Shown: piece after piece, positions 32,931-39,889 of the stretch | Position numbering within the stretch: position 1 is the first letter of the stretch | Layout of the letters: every line of letters starts with the position of its first letter | Notes under the pieces: generated by a model | Told to the model about the DNA's origin: nothing | The model's database searches: none | What the model saw: the letters and a program-made list of their open reading frames with translations, nothing else | Position numbers and translations under genes: made by a program | Origin: an uncultured Clostridia bacterium | GTDB taxonomy: Bacteria; Bacillota; Clostridia; Christensenellales; Borkfalkiaceae | Direction of reading: 5' to 3' | Length of the DNA stretch: 43,224 bases | NCBI GenBank assembly: GCA_934249265.1 | Contig: CAKQKQ010000005.1 | Coordinates: 1-43,224 of the forward strand

Positions 32931-35330
32931 TTACAATGTTTCGAGTAATTTATCTTTATAAATGCTCGGCAACGACTTTTTGCCGTCTTTCTTCGCTGTC
33001 ATTTCGTTTACCGCGGACACAAACTCGTCCACGCTTTTGCAAGCGATGAGTTTTTCGTATAAATCACTTCTTAAATCGTTGTCTCCGTCAAGTCGGCGAA
33101 TAGCGTAACCGGCGTTGCGTTTTAAAAGCGCGAGTTTGTCCTCTTTTTCGTATTCGACTTCAACAATATACGTTTCGTCGAAATTTAAACTATCCAATAT
33201 AACCGAAGTGTAGTCTGTCTCTATCGTTTCAAGCGTTTGCTCGTTTTTACCGCATAAAACCTTAACTTTTCCGTCGTGAACGTTTTTAAACGCAAGTCTA
33301 AACGACCTATCGCAAGGAATTACGCCGCTTTCGCCCTCGAACGTTATTTTCAAGCACTGTTTGCCGTCTTTTTCAAACGAAGTGAAATTCGTCCTAAATA
33401 CTTTTTCGTCGCCGTCATCTTCGACGAGTTGGAAACTGCCGTTGCCGTTGTACACCTCGATATTGAGCGAGTGAGGATTTTGCACGCTGTTAAACGTTTT
33501 GTCTCTGCTCGTCACGAAAAAACCGCCCTCTTTTGCGAATACGGGAATCGTATCGAGCCATCTGACGATAGTTCTTTCGCCGCCATCGTAAGTTTCTCCC
33601 GTGAAAATATCCGTCCATTTGCCGTCGGGGAAATATATTTTTTGCTTTACAAACCCGTTGAAAGAATGTTTGGTAATCGGACTGACAAGCAGTTGCCCCG
33701 CAAAAATATACTCGTTTTTATAGTCGTACGCTTGTTTTTTATGCGGTTCGTAATAATAAAGCGGCTCAATAATCGCTTGTCCTTTTTCGTGAGTCAAATA
33801 GTCCGCCGAATACAGATAAGGTATCATGGCGTGGCGCAACCTCAACGTCTCTTCCGCCATATAGCCGATGCCGTTCATGTAAAACCACGGTTCTTTGTTG
33901 CACATGGGGTTGCACGAACAATGAAGTCGATTTATGGGGCTGAACACGCCGAATTGCAAATATCTCAAATACTGCTCCCCGTCCTTTTGACCGTTCATAT
34001 GACCGCCGATGTCGTGACTCCACCACGTGTAGCCGATATTCGACGCGGTCGAGGTGAAATAAGGGATATAATCGAGAGTTTCCCAATTTATAATGGTATC
34101 GCCCGAAAAGCCGAGAGGATATCTGTGCGCGCCCACTCCGCAATATCTCGACAAAATAAGCGGCTTGTCGTTTTTGGCTTTATCGAGGAAATGATAATGG
34201 TTGAGTGCCCACAGCGGGTCAAGACCTTCTTTTTTGCTGTTTGTGCCTTGTTGCCAATCGACCCACCAGAATTTTACGCCGTCTTTTTCATAAGGTTTGT
34301 GCAAAATCGAAAAATACGCGTTGATGAAATTTGTATCGGCGCAGTCGAATTCTATTTGCTTTCCGCTGCTCGCGTCCACGTTCAACGCTTTTGCGAAGTC
34401 CTCGTACATATCTTCGAACCACCTAACGCCGAGCGCGGGATGAAGATTAAGCGTAATGGCGTAATCGCGCTTTTTTATTTCGTTTAAAAACTTTTTGTAG
34501 TCGGGAAACAACTCTTTATTCCAACTATACCCCGTCCAGCCGTCGTTTCCGCCGTAATAAGGGGTGTTTCTGCCGAGTTCGGTGACGTGTTTTTGCTTGT
34601 CGAGGTCGTTTGAATAATGCCAATCCATATCGATAGTCGCCACGGTGAAAGGTATGTTTCTCTCTTCAAACGAGTCTAAAAGATTTAAGTATTCTTTATC
34701 GGTATAAGCGTGGTATCTGCTCCACCAATTGCCAAGCGCATATCTGGGAATAAGCGGCACGCTTCCGCAAATGGCAAACAACGCCTTTACCGCGCCTTTA
34801 TAATCGTCGCCGTAAGCGAAAACGTATTCGTCGCGTATTTGGTTGTAAGCGACGTCCAATTCGCCGTTTTCTTTTAAAATAAGCGAACGGGTATCGTCAA
34901 CCACGGCAACGCCCGTCAACGAACACACGCCCGTGCCCATTTTAAATTCTTCGCCCGTCTCGAAATCTTTATTCGCGCTCATTCTGTCGAGCGTGCGGTA
35001 CGTACCCATTAAATTGCCGTCGTTGGAAATTTTGACTTTGTTGCCGTTTAAAAGGACGTAAGATTTTTCGTAATCTTTATTAATCACTATTTGCACCGCT
35101 TTCGTGTCGATGCAAATGCAGTCGCCGCTTTGCTTTGTTTTATACTTCACGGGCGGCATATCTCTAAACCAAACCGTTTGGGTTGCGTTGTCGTTGAAAA
35201 TTCGTTTTTCGTCTTCTTCTATGCGGAAAAGTCTGTCGGTCAAAACGGTAATTCTGTAATTAAGCCAATAAATTACATTTTTGTCGTTTGCCTTGGGACT
35301 TGTCTTTGCTATTAAATGTTTATCGAGCAT
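32931..35330 (-). CDS. Cytoplasmic glycoside hydrolase family 31 enzyme
   Basis: 799 residues with no signal peptide. The family 31 TIM barrel shows TIDMDWHYS (near 230), the nucleophile Asp358 in WWVDWQQG, and the acid/base Asp411 in GFSGDTIINW, followed by WWSHDIGGHMNG. C-terminal beta domains follow from about 580. GH31 enzymes are retaining alpha-glucosidases, alpha-xylosidases and relatives; the exact sugar cannot be assigned. GGAGG precedes the ATG. It has its own promoter and terminator and no transporter beside it. It probably handles imported oligosaccharides. Confidence 0.92.
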   Translation of the reverse strand: MLDKHLIAKTSPKANDKNVIYWLNYRITVLTDRLFRIEEDEKRIFNDNATQTVWFRDMPPVKYKTKQSGDCICIDTKAVQIVINKDYEKSYVLLNGNKVKISNDGNLMGTYRTLDRMSANKDFETGEEFKMGTGVCSLTGVAVVDDTRSLILKENGELDVAYNQIRDEYVFAYGDDYKGAVKALFAICGSVPLIPRYALGNWWSRYHAYTDKEYLNLLDSFEERNIPFTVATIDMDWHYSNDLDKQKHVTELGRNTPYYGGNDGWTGYSWNKELFPDYKKFLNEIKKRDYAITLNLHPALGVRWFEDMYEDFAKALNVDASSGKQIEFDCADTNFINAYFSILHKPYEKDGVKFWWVDWQQGTNSKKEGLDPLWALNHYHFLDKAKNDKPLILSRYCGVGAHRYPLGFSGDTIINWETLDYIPYFTSTASNIGYTWWSHDIGGHMNGQKDGEQYLRYLQFGVFSPINRLHCSCNPMCNKEPWFYMNGIGYMAEETLRLRHAMIPYLYSADYLTHEKGQAIIEPLYYYEPHKKQAYDYKNEYIFAGQLLVSPITKHSFNGFVKQKIYFPDGKWTDIFTGETYDGGERTIVRWLDTIPVFAKEGGFFVTSRDKTFNSVQNPHSLNIEVYNGNGSFQLVEDDGDEKVFRTNFTSFEKDGKQCLKITFEGESGVIPCDRSFRLAFKNVHDGKVKVLCGKNEQTLETIETDYTSVILDSLNFDETYIVEVEYEKEDKLALLKRNAGYAIRRLDGDNDLRSDLYEKLIACKSVDEFVSAVNEMTAKKDGKKSLPSIYKDKLLETL

Positions 35331-35361
35331 ATAAGCCGCCTCCGATTGTGTTTACTTCAAC

Positions 35362-35390
35362 ATTTTACAACACCTTAAACCGCTTGTCAA
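35362..35390 (-). promoter_or_regulatory. Sigma-A promoter of the GH31 gene
   Basis: -35 TTGACA (35390-35385), 17-nt spacer, -10 TAAAAT (35367-35362), about 30 nt before the ATG. No obvious operator or cre-like site was seen around it. Confidence 0.8.
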
Positions 35391-35489
35391 TATCGAAACA
35401 GTATTTTTTAAAACTAATAGTTTAACAAACACAATTAAATAAAGATATTTCGCAAATTAAATCGACTAATTTGCATTGATTTTTGTCGT

Positions 35490-35515
35490 TTTTACGCAAT
35501 ACGTATTATGTAAAC
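35490..35515. repeat. Dispersed ATACGTAT palindrome, copy 3
   Basis: TTTTACGCAATACGTAT is identical to copy 1 and the right side is altered (about 22 of 26 matches). It lies 21 bp beyond the 3' end of the spoIVFB-like gene. Confidence 0.65.
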
Positions 35516-35535
35516 GCGACAATTTGTTTAATTTT

Positions 35536-36402
35536 CTACTTATCGGCGGCGGTTAAATAGCCGTTTAAATAATCGCCCAAACAGTCGTAAGGCGAAGCCG
35601 TTTCAAGCATGTTTGCAACCTCGCTTACAGACAGCGTTTTTATGGTTTTTGCACCGCCCGTCATCACCTCTATTTCATACAGACAGTCGCTGTCGATAAG
35701 TTTCGTTATCCTTTTTATGGGGGTCGTTTTTAAAAGAGCGAGTTTTTTCACTTCGCAACCCCGCTTTAAAGAACTTTCGTAAAGGTTTGAGTATATTCTT
35801 ATATAGGTGTTTTCGCCGTTTTTATCGATAAGCCCCGCAAAGACGAACGCGGCGAAAAACAAAAACGTGAAATTGACGGCATAAAAACAACTTATCACAA
35901 ACAAACAAAGCAACGCGGCGGTGAATATTATACCCGTGATTTTTACCACCTTTATGGCAGTTTTACGACATACGTATAGCGATAAAGTGGACAAAAGTAT
36001 GCGTCCGCCGTCGAGCGGATAGGCGGGAATAAAGTTGATTAAAGCGAGCGAAACGTTGGCGTAAACCACGCTTTCGGTATAGGGGTAAATTTCGGGAACA
36101 AGCCACCACAAAGCGGTAAAAAACAGACCTATACCCAAGTTTAACAAAGGACCGGCGAGCGCGATGCGTATTTCGTCGCGATATTTAAGCCCGCTCAAGT
36201 CTCCGCTTATCACCGCCCCGTAAGGCATAAGCACCACTCGTTTGAGTTTATAACCGAGTTCTTCCGACACGTACGAGTGCCCCATTTCGTGCACGATTGC
36301 CGTTATCGTGCAAATCAAAAAAGAAAATACTTTGCCGGATAAGGCAAAGTATAATCCGAAAATGTAAAATAACGGGTGTATGTATATTTTTAAACCTGCC
36401 AT
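35536..36402 (-). CDS. spoIVFB: SpoIVFB-like M50 intramembrane metalloprotease
   Basis: 288 residues with about six membrane segments. HEMGH (38-42) supplies the zinc histidines and Glu; NFIPAYPLDGGR (123-134) supplies the third ligand Asp131. In Bacillus, SpoIVFB cleaves pro-sigma-K in the mother-cell membrane at the forespore. The C-terminal part after about 200 resembles a CBS-like or small regulatory tail. It overlaps the upstream SpoIVFA-like gene by 13 bp. Codons around VCRKTA (144-149) coincide with a copy of the dispersed palindrome. Assignment rests on fold plus the partner gene; other M50 proteases are possible. Confidence 0.82.
   Translation of the reverse strand: MAGLKIYIHPLFYIFGLYFALSGKVFSFLICTITAIVHEMGHSYVSEELGYKLKRVVLMPYGAVISGDLSGLKYRDEIRIALAGPLLNLGIGLFFTALWWLVPEIYPYTESVVYANVSLALINFIPAYPLDGGRILLSTLSLYVCRKTAIKVVKITGIIFTAALLCLFVISCFYAVNFTFLFFAAFVFAGLIDKNGENTYIRIYSNLYESSLKRGCEVKKLALLKTTPIKRITKLIDSDCLYEIEVMTGGAKTIKTLSVSEVANMLETASPYDCLGDYLNGYLTAADK
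35961..35986. repeat. Dispersed ATACGTAT palindrome, copy 4, inside the spoIVFB-like gene
   Basis: About 21 of 26 positions match the reverse orientation of copy 1, with the core ATACGTAT preserved. It encodes the segment LSLYVCRKT without breaking the frame. Confidence 0.5.
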
Positions 36403-37229
36403 ACGACCATGCCGTCCGTTATCGTATAATTTTTAATGGTTTCGCCGTTGCTTAAAAACTTAATATGCACCTTTTTGCCGTTGCTATAACCGACGGGCGT
36501 GGACTTATACACGTTTTCGCCGACGAAATAGTACGCGTAATCGAGACCTTCGATAGAGGTGCTGAACGAATCGCTGTGCTTGATTTTGATATTATAAGTG
36601 CCGTCTTCGCCTTTAACAACCTCGGCGATCGTGCCCTCGCAAGGCGCGTAAACCGAACCGCTAACCGTAAAAGCCATTACGCCGTCTTCTATGTCGATTT
36701 TAGAAATGGTTTCGGGTGCGTTTACGGTAAAATCGTCGTATTCTTTGGCATTTTCGCCGTTGTCGCCCGCGCCGAACACGTTTTTAAGCATAACGTTCAT
36801 GCCGCTGTCTTCCCAAAAAATATTCGTGAGAAGAATTGCGATAACAAGCACGAAAATTATCGCCACTTGCGCCCTAACTATATCGAATTTTAAATTTTGT
36901 TTAGCCTTTTTAAAAAACGACTTGATTTTACTGCCCTTTTTCGCCTTGCCCGATTTGTATTCTTTATAAGAAACGTCCGTTTCGGGGTTTTGACAATTTA
37001 CTTCGTTTAAGTTTTCGATATTTTCGACGCTTTCGCCGCCCGAATACAAATTATCGTCGCACGGTTTACCCTCGCGCGGGGTGTTGTCACACAATTTATC
37101 GTTGACGTCTTTAAGAATTTTATTTTTTACTTTCTTTCTTTTATAAACTTGTTTAACCGGTTTAAAATAAACTTCGCAAGACGACGCTTCCATATTGAGC
37201 ATGCGCTCGTATTCCACACTGCTACTCAT
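36390..37229 (-). CDS. SpoIVFA-like membrane protein with degenerate M23 domain
   Basis: 279 residues. A long charged cytoplasmic N-terminus is followed by one membrane span at about 119-139 (VRAQVAIIFVLVIAILLTNI). A C-terminal beta domain (about 195-279) has the M23/LytM shape (VYAPCEGTIAEVVKGEDG, YNIKIKHSD) but lacks the zinc residues. This matches SpoIVFA, which holds SpoIVFB inactive until the forespore signal arrives. Its stop overlaps the downstream protease start. Strong GGAG before the ATG. Confidence 0.78.
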   Translation of the reverse strand: MSSSVEYERMLNMEASSCEVYFKPVKQVYKRKKVKNKILKDVNDKLCDNTPREGKPCDDNLYSGGESVENIENLNEVNCQNPETDVSYKEYKSGKAKKGSKIKSFFKKAKQNLKFDIVRAQVAIIFVLVIAILLTNIFWEDSGMNVMLKNVFGAGDNGENAKEYDDFTVNAPETISKIDIEDGVMAFTVSGSVYAPCEGTIAEVVKGEDGTYNIKIKHSDSFSTSIEGLDYAYYFVGENVYKSTPVGYSNGKKVHIKFLSNGETIKNYTITDGMVVWQV

Positions 37230-37270
37230 AAAAAATCTCCTTTTCTCTCCTTTTTTGCTGTCGATACTTT

Positions 37271-37300
37271 AAAATATGTCGCCATAACGAAAAATAGAAC
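37271..37300 (-). promoter_or_regulatory. Possible sigma-E promoter of the spoIVFA/B-like operon
   Basis: -10 CATATTTT (37278-37271), 14-nt spacer, -35 GTTCTATT (37300-37293). Each matches the B. subtilis sigma-E consensus (GTCATATT, CATACAAT) at about 6 of 8 positions with proper spacing. In Bacillus spoIVF is under sigma-E control, so the context fits. Confidence 0.45.
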
Positions 37301-37319
37301 TTACTTGACATATAAAAAA

Positions 37320-37349
37320 TTGACAAAATGCTTTTACGGGTGCTATAAT
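37320..37349 (+). promoter_or_regulatory. Strong sigma-A promoter of the 53-residue protein
   Basis: -35 TTGACA (37320-37325), 18-nt spacer, -10 TATAAT (37344-37349), both perfect. A second TTGACA lies 15 bp upstream (37305-37310). The leader would be about 120 nt. Confidence 0.75.
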
Positions 37350-37476
37350 TTAAAATTGTTTAACAAAGCACTTAAAATCGCAAAAATTTCAAGGCGTTTT
37401 TAAGCGAATAAAAAACAAAAACGACAAAAATTAATCGAAAAGTTTATATATTTTAAAACAAAATCACGGAGAAAGA

Positions 37477-37638
37477 ATGGAAAACAACAACTCCCAAGAC
37501 AAAAAAAGTCAAGACTTACAAAAAGATAAAAAATTAATAGATAAAAAGAACAAAAACAAAGCCAAAATAAACGAAATGCGCCGCAAATATTTCGATTATT
37601 ACGACGACGTAAAGACGAACATTAAAGAAGATTGGTAA
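37477..37638 (+). CDS. Small highly charged protein, 53 aa
   Basis: It begins MENNNSQDKKSQDLQKDKK, is nearly all Lys, Asp, Asn, Gln and Glu, and ends YFDYYDDVKTNIKEDW. No membrane or zinc motif was seen; it is probably disordered to helical. GGAG lies 6 nt before the ATG and a perfect promoter lies upstream, so expression is likely. I do not recognise the family. Confidence 0.65.
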   Translation: MENNNSQDKKSQDLQKDKKLIDKKNKNKAKINEMRRKYFDYYDDVKTNIKEDW

Positions 37639-37907
37639 ATTTCTTTATTTTTGCGCTTTTTCGTCACGTTTTATCGTCGCAATTTACTGCCTATTTCGAT
37701 TTGCCGACGGATTTTTAATGTATTTATTGCCGTTTGTTTTGATTTATTGACGAGTTTTAATGCGCTTTATGCCCCTGTCAGTTTTATTTTAAATTTCACC
37801 ACTCTATCGGCTTTTACCTTAAATTTTGCCGTTAACCTTTATTTCGGCAAAATAAAAACGCCATTTTAAGGCGATTTATTTTAAACTTAAATTTTAAAAA
37901 GGAAAAT
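37639..37907. other. Intergenic spacer before the pyridoxamine kinase gene
   Basis: No gene supported. It is T-rich with a weak GCC/GGC stem near 37860. No clear terminator for the upstream small gene or promoter for the downstream gene was found. Confidence 0.45.
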
Positions 37908-37931
37908 TGACGGAAAAAACAAATTCCGTCA
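37908..37931 (+). repeat. Hairpin just before the pyridoxamine kinase start
   Basis: Perfect 8-bp arms TGACGGAA and TTCCGTCA with an 8-nt loop, ending 10 nt before the ATG. It sits where it could hide or present the weak ribosome site. Confidence 0.5.
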
Positions 37932-37941
37932 CGGACTAACC

Positions 37942-38775
37942 ATGAATAAAAAAGTGCTTACTTTGCAAGACATTTCTTGTTACGGTCAATGCTCTATCAC
38001 CGTTGCGTTGCCCATTTTGTCCGCTTGCGGACTCGAAACGGCGATTATTCCGTCGGCAGTGCTTTCAACGCACACGGGCGGCTTTACGGGTTTTACTTTT
38101 TGCGACCTCACGCCGGAAATACCCAAAATTTTAAACCATTGGCAAAAGGAAAAAATATTCTTTTCGGCGATTTACTCGGGTTATCTCGGCAGTGCCGAAC
38201 AAATGGAATATTTAAAAGAGGCGTACAGAGTGTGCGGACTTCCCGACTGCATAAAAATCGTTGACCCCGTAATGGCTGACAGCGGGAAATTTTACCCCGG
38301 GTTTGACTATGCTTTTGCCGAAAAAATGAAAGATTTGTGCAAGGTCGCCGACGTGATTTTGCCCAACTTGACCGAAGCGAGCATACTCACGGGCGAACCT
38401 TATCTCACCGAATACGACGAAGATTATATAAAAAGATTAGGCGAAAAACTGCTCTCTATCGGTTGCAAAACCGTAATAATCACGGGCGTCGGTTACACTA
38501 AAGAAACCACGGGCGTTGCGGTGATAAATAAAGACGGATATCAATATTATTGCCATAAAAAGATACATCAACACTGCCACGGAACGGGCGATATTTTCTC
38601 ATCTTCGTTTACCGGCGCGCTTATGAACGGAAAAGATTATCTTTCGGCAGTAAAAATCGCCGCAGACTACGTTGTGAAGTGTATCGAATACACCATAACC
38701 GACCCCACGCACGCTTACGGAGTAAAATTCGAGCCGCTTCTTCCAGACCTTATAAAAGCGATTAAACAAGACTAA
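37942..38775 (+). CDS. Pyridoxamine/pyridoxal kinase (PdxY/PdxK family)
   Basis: 277 residues, ribokinase fold. The start region DISCYGQCSITVALPILSAC (10-29), THTGGFTG, VDPVMAD (near 107-113), NLTEASILTG and the anion-hole/catalytic HGTGD (213-217) match the Firmicutes pyridoxamine kinase branch. It would phosphorylate vitamin B6 vitamers to salvage PLP. Single gene; ribosome site weak (CGGA); hairpin upstream; terminator downstream. Confidence 0.88.
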   Translation: MNKKVLTLQDISCYGQCSITVALPILSACGLETAIIPSAVLSTHTGGFTGFTFCDLTPEIPKILNHWQKEKIFFSAIYSGYLGSAEQMEYLKEAYRVCGLPDCIKIVDPVMADSGKFYPGFDYAFAEKMKDLCKVADVILPNLTEASILTGEPYLTEYDEDYIKRLGEKLLSIGCKTVIITGVGYTKETTGVAVINKDGYQYYCHKKIHQHCHGTGDIFSSSFTGALMNGKDYLSAVKIAADYVVKCIEYTITDPTHAYGVKFEPLLPDLIKAIKQD

Positions 38776-38794
38776 ATATTAAATTTTCATTATT

Positions 38795-38820
38795 AAACGC
38801 CGCATTTAGCGGCGTTTTTT
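38795..38820 (+). terminator. Terminator after the pyridoxamine kinase gene
   Basis: AAACGCCGC (38795-38803) pairs with GCGGCGTTT (38809-38817), followed by T. Confidence 0.85.
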
Positions 38821-38920
38821 ATTTGTTTAATATTTTTAGGTTGCGAGGCTGCTTTAGCGAACTATCGGCAATATTTTTATTTGAGTATTCTATTAAATTT
38901 ACACGCGGTCAAAACATTTT

Positions 38921-39733
38921 TTAAGCGGCAATTAAAACGGCTATACCGAGTAAAATTCTGTAAATACCGAAAGGTAAAAAGGCGTGCTTTTTTACAAACT
39001 CGGTCAAAAATTTAACCACGAACAGCGAAACAACGAAAGAAACCGTCATGCCGAGCATCAGCGCGGAAATTTCTTGAACCGAAAAACAAAATTTTATTTT
39101 AATTAGTTTTAGTACGCTCATGCCCGCCATTACGGGTATTGCCATAAAAAACGCAAACTCGCTCGACGTGTTTCTATCCGCCCCGACGCACATACCGCCC
39201 GTAACGGTCGCGCCCGAACGCGAAGTCCCCGGCACTGCCGACAATGCTTGAAACAACCCTATTAAAAAGGCTTTTTTATAAGATAGTTGGCTTATATCTG
39301 TCATTTTTACAGCATACGTATTGCTTAATCTTTCCAAAAAAATAAAAACCACACCGTAAAAAATCAGCGCAACGCTTATCACAAACGGAGTATTTAAATA
39401 CGCGTCGATAGTATCGCCCGCAAGCATTACAAGCACCACCCCCGGGATGCACGCCACGCACACTTTAAGCCACATACTCACTACATCTCCGCGAAAAGAA
39501 ATTTTGCCGTCTATTTTACAAATCGGCATTATTTGTTTGCGTTTTATCACTATCACGGCGATTACCGCCGCCAACTGCACCAAAATGAAATACGCCTCTT
39601 TAAACGACTCGCTCATTTTCATAGGCATAAATTTATCAAATAGAAGCATATGCCCCGTACTGCTTACGGGTAGCCATTCGGTAATGCCCTCTATAATGCT
39701 CAACAAAATTATTACGATACAATTATACAACAT
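38921..39733 (-). CDS. uppP: Undecaprenyl-diphosphatase UppP (BacA)
   Basis: 270 residues, about eight membrane segments. It removes one phosphate from undecaprenyl diphosphate, recycling the carrier used for peptidoglycan and by the GtrB-like enzyme. Catalytic motifs EGITEWLPVSSTGH (15-28) and PGTSRSGAT (about 168-176) are intact. GAGGT precedes the ATG. The loop segment NTYAVKMTD just before the second motif is encoded by a copy of the dispersed palindrome. High expression can give bacitracin tolerance in other bacteria. Confidence 0.95.
   Translation of the reverse strand: MLYNCIVIILLSIIEGITEWLPVSSTGHMLLFDKFMPMKMSESFKEAYFILVQLAAVIAVIVIKRKQIMPICKIDGKISFRGDVVSMWLKVCVACIPGVVLVMLAGDTIDAYLNTPFVISVALIFYGVVFIFLERLSNTYAVKMTDISQLSYKKAFLIGLFQALSAVPGTSRSGATVTGGMCVGADRNTSSEFAFFMAIPVMAGMSVLKLIKIKFCFSVQEISALMLGMTVSFVVSLFVVKFLTEFVKKHAFLPFGIYRILLGIAVLIAA
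39305..39330. repeat. Dispersed ATACGTAT palindrome, copy 5, inside uppP
   Basis: About 22 of 26 matches to the reverse orientation of copy 1. It encodes LSNTYAVK in a surface loop and keeps the frame. Confidence 0.5.
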
Positions 39734-39801
39734 ATATTTTACCTCAACACAATATATTTATAAGCCGCAATAATTATGCCGATTTTATATAAAACTGCCG
39801 T

Positions 39802-39827
39802 TTTTACGCAATACGTGTTTTGTAAAA
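39802..39827. repeat. Dispersed ATACGTAT palindrome, copy 6
   Basis: Both arms TTTTAC and GTAAAA are intact; the core reads ATACGTGT. About 22 of 26 matches. It lies in the gap upstream of uppP and beside the next terminator. Confidence 0.6.
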
Positions 39828-39833
39828 AGCACC

Positions 39834-39870
39834 AAAAAGGGTTTGACGAATAATTCGCCAAACCCTTTTT
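39834..39870. terminator. Terminator between the CBM9-SGNH gene and uppP
   Basis: AAAAAGGGTTTG (39834-39845) pairs with CAAACCCTTTTT (39859-39870), with inner CGAA/TTCG pairing. T-runs flank both sides. It ends the gene from the right, 19 bp past its stop. Confidence 0.85.
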
Positions 39871-39889
39871 TATAAGGAAAATTAAATTT

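Noticed and set aside
33276..34487. 403-codon plus-strand frame
   Set aside because: Lies opposite the GH31 catalytic domain with its nucleophile and acid/base motifs; no recognisable features of its own.
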